Part shown: one piece after another, positions 12,641-24,320 of the stretch
Numbering within the stretch: position 1 is the first letter of the stretch
Layout: each line of letters begins with the position of its first letter
NCBI GenBank assembly: GCA_019321725.1
Contig: CM033115.1
Coordinates: 14,270,673 to 14,334,672, forward strand
Source: Paulownia fortunei
Lineage: Eukaryota; Streptophyta; Magnoliopsida; Lamiales; Paulowniaceae
DNA length: 64,000 nucleotides
Direction: 5' to 3'
The notes under the pieces: generated by a model
The model's input: only the letters and a program-made list of their open reading frames with translations
The model's database searches: none
What the model was told of the DNA's origin: nothing
Made by a program: the position numbers and the translations under genes

Positions 12641-13490
12641 TTTTTTGACATTGCTGACATGGCCAGTTGGTGCACTGCTGGTGCCTAGGTGGCATGCGTG
12701 TGGCTGCTAAACATTAAGGCCACATTAGCCGAACACTTTATTTTAAAATAAAAAATAAAAAGGTGAATGTGCACCAATCTGAAATTAAACCCAGGTCCAC
12801 AAAATGGTCTATTCTACCACTAGACCACTTGTAATTCTTTTTGGTTGATTGGTTGTCGCATGTTATATATATAATCAAGAAAAAGATATTGTATGGGGCG
12901 ATTTTTGTTCACACATGCTTCTCTGGCATGTAAAATTTATCATCCCAATGAGCAGGCAGTATCAATGATTTTTTTTCGAGTTTTTTATTTGAGTTATATT
13001 ATTTTTAACCTTTATAAATATAATTTAAAATTTATTGAATTAATTCTAATAAAAATTAAGTAAAGTATTTTTACGCATTATGGTGCATTCAAAAATATTT
13101 TTGTGCATTAGAGAGTGCATACAAAAATATTTTTATGGGTAAAATTTTTTCGTGAAATATATTTTTGTGCAATATTATTAATGCAAACATATTTTTAATG
13201 CTCAAAATATTTTGCATATACAGAAAAATATGTTTTTCCTTCCTGTGGTTGGTTATGTGATTAATATGCTCTACGTATTCTTATAAATTGCATGTTTTAA
13301 CAATTGCAACTTTTATGTAATTATTTAATTCAATTAATATAAATTGATGCGATATATATTGATATGAATCATGATTGGATTGGCATTGGCATTTGGGTGC
13401 TCTTTTAAATTGAGTGTTTATTATATTATTTTTTATGAATTTGTGGCAAGATAGATAATTCAGTATCTCCATTTTTAAATAATTAATTGA
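12641..13490. repeat. Retrotransposon leader-like module
   Basis: It contains AAACCCAGGTCC...CTACCACTAGACCACTTG (about 12789-12831) and, at 13060-13240, irregular copies of a GTGCATTAGAGAGTGCATACA...ATATTTTT motif. The module recurs inverted at about 46520-46990 and in part at 47020-47400. The same order (AACTTGGGTCACC...CACTAGGCCACC, then GCGCATTAGAGTGCATGC repeats) occurs in the leader of the Copia element at 18360-18860, suggesting a related retrotransposon leader. Confidence 0.45.
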
Positions 13491-13499
13491 GGAATAATG

Positions 13500-13880
13500 T
13501 TTATATCCATCAAAAAGTGATCTAAATTTATTATTTACTATGTTAGATCTTAGAAACCTTGATTATATGCCATACTGCTAAAACATTTCAGATCTTAGGC
13601 ACCTATCAACACAATATAATGACAATTTTAGATCTTTGGCACCTATCAACATAATATAATTACAATATGCAACTGTTTCAAATAGACATCAGAGATAAAT
13701 AACATCTAATATCAATTTTATAGAAACAAAAATAAAAAAAATAAAAATTACTAAAAACCTCTTAAAATAAATTTTCATATCTAAAAAATTTAAGAAGTAT
13801 TTTTTCCATTTAAGTTTTCCATTTCACCAATTTTTCATTCTAAAAGTGTTTACTTACACTAGCAAAACTAAAGTTTTATG
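13500..13880 (+). repeat. Dispersed repeat, partial copy D
   Basis: It matches part of copies A and B (AAAGTGATCTAAATTTATTA, TTAGATCTTAG, TATCAACACAATATAAT) and, inverted, 46110-46520. It ends abruptly at about 13880, where MATH sequence starts and the highly similar palindrome arm begins. Confidence 0.6.
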
Positions 13881-13956
13881 CATCAGACTATAAGCATATG
13901 TAGCAGCATGCACCAAAACAATAAAAGATATATAGAGACTGAAATAATCAACAAAC

Positions 13957-14306
13957 CATTTGTAGTCTCCGGCTACAAATTCCTTGATTCGTATTTCTGA
14001 ATCCCATACTCCGAAAGTAAGGAAAAAGATTCAATCTTGCTAAGAAAGTGTGCAGTCAAAGCGTCTCTAGTTTCCTTAGTAAATTGTGGCAAAATTTTGA
14101 AAAAGTAACAAAACCCAGAAGTAAAACATAGGAAAGTAAAAGATTCCAAGGTTGAAATTTACATAAAAAATTGCAAACCAGAATATAACAAGCAACACAA
14201 CTAAAGATTGCAGAAAAAACTAAGAGAATTGCAGAGAAGGGTTCTTGTATTTTAGTTCGGAGAATCTTGATCACTAACCCTCGTCATCCGCTGGAAGCAG
14301 AACTAT
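13957..14306 (-). pseudogene. MATH-domain gene fragment, exons 1-2
   Basis: Minus-strand remnant of the tandem-MATH gene family. Exon 1 equivalent is 14306-14279 (start codon changed from ATG to ATA, then xLLPADDE). Exon 2 equivalent is 14085-13957 (ETRDALTAHFLSKIESFSLL then YGIQKYESR). Exon 2 lacks one base relative to the intact copy at 61765-61894, shifting frame after KYESR, and its 3' splice site reads CCAC instead of CCAG. The rest of the gene is missing because the sequence changes to repeat copy D at 13880. It mirrors 42548-42897 with a few differences; for example the last codons read ACTACAAATG here but ACTAAAAATG there. Confidence 0.85.
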
Positions 14307-15239
14307 TATTCTTGGAAGGGGAGTTTCGTGCTCTGGAGCCGAATATCTTAGCAGAAGGTTTTAATGTGTTTGGTACAATTTTGCAGAGTAATAATAATCA
14401 GAATAGAAATCTTAGACGAGAGATTATCCAAATTCCAATCTGCTAATTTTATTGCCTTATTATTTGATAAGCTGATTTTATCTTGATAGCATGGAAGGAT
14501 CTCTTCGAATAGAGATATTCAAAAGATATGAAGATAAGGAAAATATTTCTTAATATGACAGTGATATTTGGGTATCATAAAATTCAAAATCCAGCGTATC
14601 TAACCATATCTAAGCATGTTAGTAATGGAGATTGATGACTAATAGATGTTGTATAAAACAGGTGTGCTAAATTATTTTTCAATGTTTGTTCAATATTCAA
14701 GCTTTAAAAAGTGCATTTTCACACACCTCACTTTTTTGGAAGAAAGGTTCATTTTTCGTGAATTGAAGACATTGGCAGTATAATAACAAAAATTCTCTGT
14801 ATTTTTAATTTTTTTTGAATAAAATATGATATTCTCATAAGGACGTTGCAATCTTGTATATATCTTTCAAAAATATTAATATAACAAAAGTTCTCGATTT
14901 TTTTTATTAATATAGTGATTTATTCTTAAATTTTATTTTTATTTTAACAATATTACATCATAATAAGTCGTTTTATATTTAATACATATAAAAAAATTTA
15001 CCAGAAAATATAATTTATATTGATAATCTTGACATATAAATACATTATTTTATAAAATAATTAAAAAAATTGTATCGATATATTCTGGAATTAATCGCAT
15101 ATTTTAATGATGAATTTTGTTATGTACGTGATATTCTGTTGAATATTTTTAAATTTATCCCAAATAATACCCGATCTACGAATTTTAAGAGTTAACGAAT
15201 AATTTTTTAATCCCAAATTTGTTACTATATTGGGAAACG

Positions 15240-16375
15240 AGGATTAGGCACCTGTACTGTTTGTTTACTCAATTTACCCCTTGTACTTCCATTGTCTCAT
15301 TTTATCCTCCTGTACTCTAAAATAAATTATCAAATTACTCTTACCTATTTTTTATTATAAAATTACTTTAAAATATTTTAAAATTCATAGATTTATATTT
15401 ATATTCTAAAAAGTTTTTTCAATTTAATTAATTAATACTTGATATTAAATTTATTTAATATTTTATTGTACTTATATTTTAATAGTTATTTTTTAATTTA
15501 ACATAGTTCCTATTAAATTAGTATTTAGTAGAATAATTTTTATTAGTTAATACACTTTACTTATAAATTTTCTACTCAATATAAATAAAAATATATATAA
15601 AATATTTTAAACTGTTATCTTACTAAATACATAAAATATTAATAATAATTTTATTATTATTAATAGATTATCATAAGATCATAAAAATTATGTTAAATTC
15701 TAAAATAATCATTATAATCAAGTAGTAGTAATAAAATTAAATACTAAAGTGACTATAATTTTTTAAAGAAGAACATAGTATTTATTAAATTACAATAATT
15801 CGACTATTTATAATTTATTTAATAGTACTAAATTATAACTAAAAATAACTTTTTTGAATTTAACATTATTTTTATAAAATTTTAATAATTCCAGTAACAA
15901 TGAGAAATATATTACTAATATTATATGTATTTAAAAAAATATTTTTTAGAAATATGTTATATATTTTTTATATTTATGACAAGTAGAAAATATATAAATA
16001 AAATGTATTAGTTAATAAAAAAATATCATACAGTGTAGAAATTTAATAGAAACTATATTTATAAAAAAATAGCTATTAAAATCCAAGGATAATAATATTT
16101 TAAATGAATTTAACATTAAGTATTATTAATTAAGTTGAAAAAATATTAAAATATAAATACACGTCTATTATTTTAGAACTTTTTAAAGTAATTTTATTAT
16201 AAATAATTGGTAAGGATAATTTGGTTAATTTTTTAAAAATACAAGGGGTGAAACAATGAAAGTACAATGAGTAAAGTGAGATAGAATGAGAGTACAAGTT
16301 TATAAAGTGAAACAATCGAGCATATGGGGGTAAAGTGATACTTAACAAAAATAAAGGAGATAAAGTGATATTAAC
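15240..16375. mobile_element. Long-inverted-repeat (fold-back/MITE-like) element
   Basis: The left half (15250 inward: CTCAATTTACCCCTTGTACT, ATTGTCTCATTTTATCC, ATAAAATTACTTTAAAA) reappears as a reverse complement from 16375 inward (AAAGTAATTTTATTATAAAT, ACAAGGGGTGAAACAATGAA). The inverted arms are about 500 bp each and meet near 15800, so the element is nearly all stem. No coding capacity. It sits upstream of the MATH fragment. Target duplication not determined. Confidence 0.7.
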
Positions 16376-17080
16376 CCTAAATTTTATTATTATAACTGTA
16401 AAACCAAATTAGTGATATGTTCATTACAGATGTTGACCTCGTGCATGTAGAATATATTTTGTATTTGAAGCATATAAAAATTCATTTATATCGATTTTTA
16501 CTTTGTGTTAACTATTACAACAATTGTTCATATTATTATAATAATCGAATCTAATTAACTAATTAAAGTGGGTAATAGCAATAAAATAGGTCTTTTAATT
16601 TTGAAAGTCTTTTACATAGTTAGTATTTAACTAGAGATGTGCGGCATATTCTGTGTTTTATTTATTTAATTTTTACTATAATTTTTATTTTTATGTCCTC
16701 ATTAAGATTTAAATAAATGAATAAAAAACTGACATGAGAAATTAAATGTCCAAAACAAATTATTGGAAGGCAAAAAAAAAAAAAAGATGTTGCAAGAGAA
16801 TGGAGACACAGCGTAAAAGTTGAAGAAAGTGGAGAGAAAACTGTGAGTTGGAGAAATAAAGAGATAAATAGGGAGAAAAAATTGTGTACGAGATAAAAAA
16901 AAAAACCAGAGAGGTCCTCTTCAATTATAAATAGTATAGATAATAATAGGTCTAGTTTGATCGAGTTCTAAAATAGAATTGAAAAAGTATAAAATTAATT
17001 TACTTTTATTTTATTGTTTTAAAAGTATAGTTATTGACAATTAGCTATGTTATTTTAATTGGGAGAATAATTTTCTAAAA
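16376..17080 (+). other. Former MATH upstream flank plus A/T-rich DNA
   Basis: About 16635-16950 is similar to 62505-62880, the upstream flank of the intact MATH gene (shared AATTATTGGAAG, GTTGAAGAAAGTGG, GAGAGGTCCTCTTCAATTAT versus GAAGAGGTTCTCGTCAATTG, AAATAGTATAG). The flank was therefore duplicated together with the gene. Nothing else recognisable. Confidence 0.55.
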
Positions 17081-17089
17081 AAAATTATT

Positions 17090-17538
17090 TTAGTAAATAT
17101 GTAAAGTAATAAAATTTGAAACAATAAATTTTATTATAGGTATAACTATAATAAGTATAACAATAAATTTGAAATATGTAAAGTAATAAAAGATAATAAA
17201 ATTAAACCTTATTATAGGTGCTTTTTTAGAACACCAAAAAGTCATGTTAGAACCAAAAAAGACAAAATTGTCGTCTAAGAACCAGCCCAATTCGCATCGG
17301 GATACACGATGAGACAAGGGTAAAATTGCAAACCAAAGTTAAAGGTTGCCTTTAAGTATTGTGCATGGATAATGAAACTTGGTTAACAACATATGAGATA
17401 TCTGATCGAGTAAGTGTCAAATACTGCAGCATTTCAACAATCTGCCTGTAGGTGAACCCATCCTCTAATGGTGTTCCATCAAGACTCTGAGAGTTTAAAT
17501 CCACAAGCAACACAAGATTGAATTGGCTTTGCACCTCT
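17090..17538 (-). pseudogene. Old Copia reverse transcriptase/RNase H, 3' part
   Basis: Minus strand from 17534: DGTPLEDGFTYRQIVEMLQY then LTLTRSDISYVVNQVSLSMH, the C-terminal part of Ty1/copia reverse transcriptase. The frame at 17317-17220 gives CELGWFLDDNFVFFGSNMTF then WCSKKAPI, the RNase H start (DADWAGxxDDRRST..FLGxNxISWxSKKQ). The catalytic aspartate region is damaged (CELGW for DADWA). It continues the polymerase piece at 23941-24271; the two are separated by a later Copia insertion (17539-23940). Confidence 0.8.
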
Positions 17539-17949
17539 TGGAAATTGGATCAGGTTTAGGATCCTTGATTCAATTGGTATTTATATTTAGTTGAATGTTT
17601 TCATAATTTGAGTGGGATTGAATTTATTAGTTGGATTGAGATATATCTAATTTCCATCCAACAAAGGGTGTGAGTGAACGTAATTCTCCCCAAAACTCTC
17701 TCCATATCTCTTTTAAAATTTCTCTCTATATTTTTTCTTGGAGTATTACCATAGATTTTAAAGATTTGAAATGTGTAATTGAGTGAATAACTATAGTAGT
17801 TATTCACCACCAACGAGAAAGGTATGTTCGTGGTTTAATCAAAAGGAGGCTGGTAGACGAGCTTGATTCGAAATATGTTGATCGACAATCCACTACGTAT
17901 AGATATACCTAATTCACTTATTATATATATTGTTGTTAATTTTCTTACA
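17539..17949 (+). mobile_element. Copia element, 5' LTR
   Basis: The LTR begins TGGAAATTGGATCAGG and ends TTGTTAATTTTCTTACA. It aligns over its whole length with the 3' LTR at 23511-23940 but with many substitutions, so insertion is not recent. The primer site follows after one base. A clear 5-bp target duplication could not be matched (CCTCT before, TCATC after). Confidence 0.8.
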
Positions 17950-17950
17950 A

Positions 17951-17963
17951 TGATATCAGAGCC
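17951..17963 (+). other. Primer binding site, tRNA-iMet type
   Basis: TGATATCAGAGCC matches the plant Copia primer site TGGTATCAGAGCC with one mismatch and lies one base after the 5' LTR end, fixing element orientation as plus. Confidence 0.85.
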
Positions 17964-18589
17964 CATAGGGCTCGTTCTTACTATTTATTTGATTGAATTT
18001 ATGGATGTGTATATGCCTTAAAAAAATATAATTTTTTTTTACCATACGTAGATCTTAATGTGTAGATTATATGGTTAAAATTTGTTGAAAAATGGATAAA
18101 CGATTTGAGAGAAAATTTTATTTAAAGTTAAAGACCCATTTATTTTAGACTCAAAATGGAACAATTTTTGATATTTTGTTATGAAATTTTTATACTATAT
18201 TGTAGAGCATGAAAAGAGGTTCGAAACGATATGAAATTCAGCAAAAACTGACTTAAAATAAGTAAGATATGAATTTTTAAAGTTTTTGATAGAAATTTAA
18301 TTTCTCACCGGAAAATCGATTTGGTCATCGGAATCGGTTGGCCGGTGCCGGAGAAGGAGGATTTGAACTTGGGTCACCTTGTAATTGTAAAGTACCACTA
18401 GGCCACCTCTAAACATTAATTCATAATTGGCTGTATAAAAGTTTTATTGGATATTGTTTGTGCATACTTCTTGGCATTTGCTGTCCAACCTAACTAATGA
18501 GTGGTTGATTTTGGTATTATTTTTTTTGTAATTTGATCATATTACTTTGACCCTATGAAAAAAATAGAATTTATTGGATTAATTCCAAT

Positions 18590-18860
18590 AGAAAGTGATT
18601 AAAATATTTTTGCGCATTAGAGTGCATGCAAAATAGTTTTTATTTTTTGTGAATTACAATACATGCAAATATACTTTTGTGGGTCAAAATTTTTAATATC
18701 AAAATACTTTTTGTGCATTAAAGTGCATACAAAATATTTTTATTTTTTGCGCATTAGAGTTCATGCAAAATATTTTTATTTTTTGCACATTAGAGTGCAT
18801 GCAAAATATTTTTATTTTTTGCGCATTATGATGCATACAAATATATTTTCATGGGCCAAA
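18590..18860 (+). repeat. 36-bp tandem array in Copia leader
   Basis: Units of about 36 bp built from TTTTTGCGCATTAGAGTTCATGCAAAATA-like sequence repeat about four times between 18700 and 18850, preceded by looser copies. Because 36 is a multiple of three, the array stays open and translates as repeated RVHAKYFYFLRI; this is a by-product, not a gene. Confidence 0.75.
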
Positions 18861-21800
18861 ATTATCTAAACATGATGCACCAAATATCAATATCGCCCAT
18901 ATGGGGCTAATGTTTTATTATTTATATTGCATATTTTCATTCATAATATATGTGTGGACAAATTTGTATTTTATTCATGATCAGTAAATTTTTATTATGT
19001 CTTTTATTCAGTGGGAGATGATTATTTGCCTGAGTTGCGAAATTTTCGATTTCGCTAAGTATAAGGAATAATAAATAATTTACTTGGATCTAAAATAAAA
19101 TAATAGATCAGTACCTATATTTTTTACGCAATTAATTTAGAAGTCTTAAACCAACTTACCAATTTTATGTTTTAAGCTAATTAAGCACGAAAATGGACAA
19201 GTTGTCCAATATTATCGCTACTTAGATGTTAACAATATGGTAGTGGACTTAGATTAAAATTTGCACTTTAATTTGTTTAAGCTGCAAATACAGGATTTTA
19301 AGTTGTCAAATATTGTCGCACCTTGGACACTGACAATATACTAATGGATCAAGAATCATATTTGCTCTTTAATTTATGTAAGCTGTAAACACAAGGATTT
19401 AATAACAGAGTTTGAGCTCTATTTTGTCATATGAGCTTGCTCACAATTAAAAAGTTCTAGTTGTCCTAAAATTAGTTTTTTGAGTTGACTTATAAATATT
19501 ACTAACATGTTTTCGATAATAATTGCCTAACTTGAGGCTGATTGTTGAGAGTCGAAAATATACAAGTAATTGTTCTTGTCGCTCATGTTGACCAAAATAA
19601 ACCAACTTGGGTTAGTGTTGGAAAAGGCAAAAGTAGCTTGACCAAAGCAAAAGTTAAAACTAGAATCGTAAATTTGATCCAATGAAGTAACAAGATGTGT
19701 CATCATAGTGATAAAGGCAACTAAGCATCAACAAATATCAAGTGCAATGATGAGATTGATCACTTCGCTCGTAATTGTACTGAGATGAAGTTTGACTACT
19801 TAAAGCTCTCTCATTTGCTTATATTCTCAATTCTCTCCTTTGATGGATATAGAAATTGATGAAACATAGTATAAGATTGGAGATTGAGTAAACTATTATC
19901 GAGTGTTGTACAACTATGTTTGCTTAAATGATGTACAAGAGAAGGCACTATGAGTTTATAGTGCCATCTCAAGCTCAACAAAGGGCATGAGCTATTTTTC
20001 AAGCTCAATAATTAGTGTGAAGTACTCCTTGGAGATGTGCAAAAGGTACTAGATTCGAAATAGTCTATTGAATTGATACACTTAAAAAATATTAGTTGAG
20101 CGAGTAGATTTGTTCATCTTCATGTAAGAGACCTTTTAGGTATAGGTTATGTTTGTGATACGATTGGCTTAACATAGGTTTTCTTGTACTTTTTTCATGA
20201 TTTTTTGTTTTAATTATATCATGGCATGCGATGTTAGGAGAATGATTATATTAGCTGGAAAAAGCTTTATTGGCTAACTTGCTAAGGTCAACCACCCTCT
20301 GCACAAATTTTTCTAGCGTGAAAAGCCTGCTGGAAGAAAGAAAGAAGATTATTTATCCTCTAGAGCTAGTCCCCTAAAATGAGTGCGAGGTACTGAATAG
20401 TGCATTCTATTTTTCTTTCTTTGTTATTTGCACTATAAGCTAGTACATTCCAACTCTCACTAGTTAGAAGCACCAAATTATTTAGAGTGATTCTTGACAG
20501 AGGTAGAAAACCACAGAGAGTATGAACATTGAGGTTCAATATACTAATAGGAAGCGAGAATAATATGTCTAAATAGTTTAGACACATGTGTGTGGAAAAT
20601 AGAATTGCAATTTGAAAGATGATTCAAAATACTTTGCAACTAAACGAACTTACGAAGAGTGATGAATCAAACACTTTAAAATGACTCGATTCATATAATG
20701 GCGCAAATTGATTTGTATCTCAATTAGGATGATGCAATCTTGATTGTGGCCTACATAATGAAAATTGTGCCTCAAAGTGAATTCTCCAACTTTCAATGAA
20801 CTGTGATATGGCAACAAGCCCAAACAGTGGGTTTATGCCTATTTAAGTTCAAGAAGATATATTCTCAAAAGTGAGAAACACCTTGATGGAGAAATATAAA
20901 AATTAAGTCGCACAATGTAGATTTTCTCAATGAGAATTTACGAGCATATCAGAAGTCAAATGAAATCTTGCGCTATATGAGTTGCAAGATCCTTGAAGAG
21001 ATGCTCAATTTTCTAGTGAGGATGGTGTTTTTTAAAACTCATATATTAATAGTTGGGATAGTGGGAGCGACCCTAAGTCAATGGAAGTGTCTCACTTGAA
21101 AATAACTCTCATATTCCACAAGTAAGAATGAGTGCACATGAGTTGTTCCCCATCATCTATATGAGATTAAGTGGGTATCTTTCATGGCTATTTTTGTGGA
21201 TGTTGATGAGTCAACTTAGACTTTTAACTTCATTTGATTTAAGAGAATAGTTGCTATGAAAGAAAAGATGAGCCTAATAACTAAGAACAAAGTCTTGAGC
21301 TGGTTGATCCGTCTGGGTGCAAGACCATTAAAAACATGTAGTTTCTAGAGATCAAGTACAAAATAGATGGGTTGATTAACATCTGAATAGCTCAATCAAT
21401 GGAAAAAAATTTATGCCTAATTGTGAAGCATAATTTATTTTTGAGATGTTCTCCTTAAAGGGTGAGATTGCATCGATTCACCAAGATGCTATTAGTTATT
21501 GCCACTTTTGTCTAGGTTTGTCTTGGATGATTGAGATTGACATATATAACTCAGGAGTGGACGTTGAGATCTATATGGATCACCTAATAAATTCAAGAAG
21601 TGGGGCAAGAGCACAAAGATTGTTGATCGTGAAGCTCCATTTGTAACTTGAATTATCATCCAAATAGTGGTGCTATTGATTTCATCGAACTATCACTCTG
21701 ATAGGCTTACGATGGTCGAGTAAGATCACTGAATATATATCAACATAAATAAAGGAATTTAATTCTCACATATTTGGGCAATAATGTGATGGTTAGAAGA

Positions 21801-23510
21801 GATATAAAGGTGTCTCCACTTAGTAGTAGTTGTCCTTTATATTTGAATGGACATAGGAAAAGTAGATGTATACTTGGTATTGTGATACCAAGTTTTTGTG
21901 TGCATCTCACCAATCCTATTGACATTTCATGGTCAAAGATTATGTTCTTACTTAGATTAAAATGCCTTAAGATGGAAGAAAAAAAGAAATGCTAGCTAAT
22001 ATTATGTAAGCATTGTGGAAGATTTAATGTGCACTAGTATGTACTTGACTAGTACTATGCTTGATAATTAGATTATTGATGAGTGGTTATCAAAGTGATC
22101 ATTGACGTAACAATGTGATGCTGTCAAGTGGATACTTATATATCTTAATAGAATGGTATGAGATTTATTGAAGACAATATGGTATTTTGAAATGATGTGC
22201 ATTGTGCGTACATTTGTGAGGCTACTATTGTCTTTGTGATAATAAAGCTACTTTGATAGAGTATGCTTTGAGTGTCGAGTATTGATAGAGGACTAAACAT
22301 ACTAATACTTGTCATCTCTTCACTTAAGGGAGTATTGCGCATAATTAAATTGTTCTCAGGCCGTATTCCTCTTTCTTGGATTGCTTATCCCTTGCCATTG
22401 TATGAAGATATGCTCCAAAGGTATGTAAGTAGTATGGGATTACATAGAATTTGATTTTTGTGGTCGGTGAGAACATGTTATGATTAATGAGTTATATTTG
22501 TATTCTTATTATAAGTTTGGTACTGAATTTGTTAGTTGTCACAGGCTTTGACTGACCCTCTCACACGGGTAATCGCCCTGGCGCTGTGATAGCAAGCAAG
22601 ATGAGATTTAAAGATCGTGTCGCATAATTGAAATTTATGAATGATTGTCTTTGCGCTTGGAGTAATATGCATAACTAAGAGTCACCTTAGCTTAGAGGCT
22701 AAAATGAGATTAGAGTTGATCAATTATGAAAAAGTAAGTCCAAACTTCATAATAAGTCTGTTCTTAGCTGAACGTACGAACTGCAAGAAGGCATTTTGGA
22801 GAGTGACTTCTGGTGGTGCGCAGGTCAGATGCTTGGAGAGCAACTGGACTTAGGTTCATATGATGTTTAGATCGTGACATGCCCAAATTGAGTGGGAGCT
22901 CCATCATAGCATGTATTTATACTACATGTATTTTGAGATGACCTCATATGGAAAAATGACTGAATGGGTCCTTGTTTCGTTACTATGTGAGCCCATATTA
23001 TTTCTTGTACCCTTTGGGAATCTAAACTTTGTCATGAGGTGTAAGCTTGATGACGCCACTTTAGCATGTTTTCAATGGCCATGCATGATTCGGTGTATTG
23101 GAGCATATCTAGAAAAGCTATCAAGACTAAGTTGAAGTGGCATGAGAGGCCGAAGAAGAACTAAGTTGGTAATGCACTTATGTTCTATGGTTCATAGCCC
23201 GGGCGACTATGTCGAAATGTGTTTGACTAGTCATGAACATATATACATATTTGAGTAGGTCGAGCATGCTCTATTTATTTTATTGAGGGATCTAGAGATG
23301 TTTGATTGAGTTCAACCACTTGGTTTGGGGTACACAATGAGCTATTGAGTTGTAGGGTTATGTTAGTTTGGTGATAACTTAATATAACTCTCCTCACCTA
23401 TGCTTTCTCACTTGGTCACACATCTCATTTCCTGTATGAAATGACTGATGTGAGACTAAGAAATTGTATGATGATGAGATTCGAGGAGATTGAGTCAAAT
23501 ATGTATTGAG

Positions 23511-23940
23511 TGGGATTAGATCGGTTTTAGAACCCTTGATCCAATTGTCATTCATATTTAGTTAGATGTTTCCACAATTTGACTGACATTGAGTTCCTAG
23601 TTGGACTGGAATTCTTCATTGAATAGAAATATATATCTCTAATGCCCATCCAACAGAGGGTGTGAGTGAACGTAATCCTCTCCAAACTCTGTTCATATAT
23701 CTCCTAAAATTTCTCGCTACACTCTTCTTTGGAGTATGACCATAAACTCCAAGGATTTGAAATGTGTAATTGAGTGAACAACTCTACTATTTATTCACCA
23801 CCAACAAGAAAGATATATTTGTAGTTTGATCAAAAGGAGGCTGATAGACGAGCTTAATTCAATATATGTGGATCGATAATCTGCTACGTATAGATATATT
23901 CGATCCACTTATTATATATATTGTTGTTAATTTTCTTACA
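23511..23940 (+). mobile_element. Copia element, 3' LTR
   Basis: It starts TGGGATTAGATCGG and ends TTGTTAATTTTCTTACA, aligned with 17539-17949. The 3' LTR is about 20 bp longer, partly through an insertion around 23610-23635. Confidence 0.8.
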
Positions 23941-24271
23941 TCATCCAACATGCCAATTTTCTCAAGCAAATCCAATTTATATTTGGATTGAATAAGAAGT
24001 AACAAGAATGTTGAAATATGATAGAGGGTCAAGATCCTTCATGTTAAAATGAGTGCCTAAATAATTAACAATCTCTGGAATACTTATAGAGTCATCACCT
24101 ATCACTATAATGTCATCAAAGTCATCAACATAAACATTTATGAATGAAGATGCATCACTAGCATTTCTTCTAACGAAAAGAGAGGAATAAGATTTGCAAA
24201 CAATAAAACCAAGTTCCATAAGTACTGAGCTAAAGCGATGATACCAAACTCTCAATGCTTGTTTTAATAAA
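23941..24271 (-). pseudogene. Old Copia reverse transcriptase, catalytic part
   Basis: Minus strand: LLKQALRVWYHRFSSVLMEL, then GFIVCKSYSSLF, then INVYVDDFDDIIVIGDD with the YVDD catalytic motif, then FNMKDLDPLSYF. After a frameshift the next residues (KLDLLEKIGMLDD) run to the edge of the younger Copia LTR at 23941, and the gene resumes at 17534. This is the palm domain of a Ty1/copia polymerase. The duplicated FDD after YVDD looks like a small in-frame insertion. Confidence 0.85.
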
Positions 24272-24320
24272 TTTAGTACCATTATGCCCTTTTCTATTAA
24301 ACTGATATGTGTTCGCATTT
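24272..24320 (+). repeat. Repeat copy B, part upstream of solo LTR
   Basis: TAGTACCATTATGCCCTTTT through GTTCGCATTT matches copy A near 1265-1318 and is continued at 26851 after the solo LTR. The last five bases (24316-24320, CATTT) are the target duplication. Confidence 0.75.

Larger units (their letters stand above)
17539..23940 (+). mobile_element. Ty1/copia retrotransposon (decayed, left arm)
   Basis: A 6.4-kb element with LTRs at both ends and a tRNA-iMet primer site. It has a long non-coding leader (17964-19600) with a 36-bp tandem array, a gag zinc-knuckle relic at 19743-19778 (CNDEIDHFARNC, one residue too many between the first Cys and His), and the end of pol near 22545-22568 (ALTDPLTR, cf. 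NLADPLTKG). Protease, integrase and polymerase cores are not readable; reading frames are short throughout. It interrupts an older Copia polymerase gene on the opposite strand. Its mirror copy is 32915-39316. Confidence 0.85.

Noticed and set aside
18663..18869. Repeat-containing 68-codon frame (KYFYFLRI repeats)
   Set aside because: The frame is open only because the 36-bp tandem array has a period divisible by three.
19743..19778. Zinc knuckle as sign of an active Copia element
   Set aside because: The Cys-His spacing is off by one residue, the first Cys of the CCHC set is not visible and surrounding frames are closed; the element is dead.
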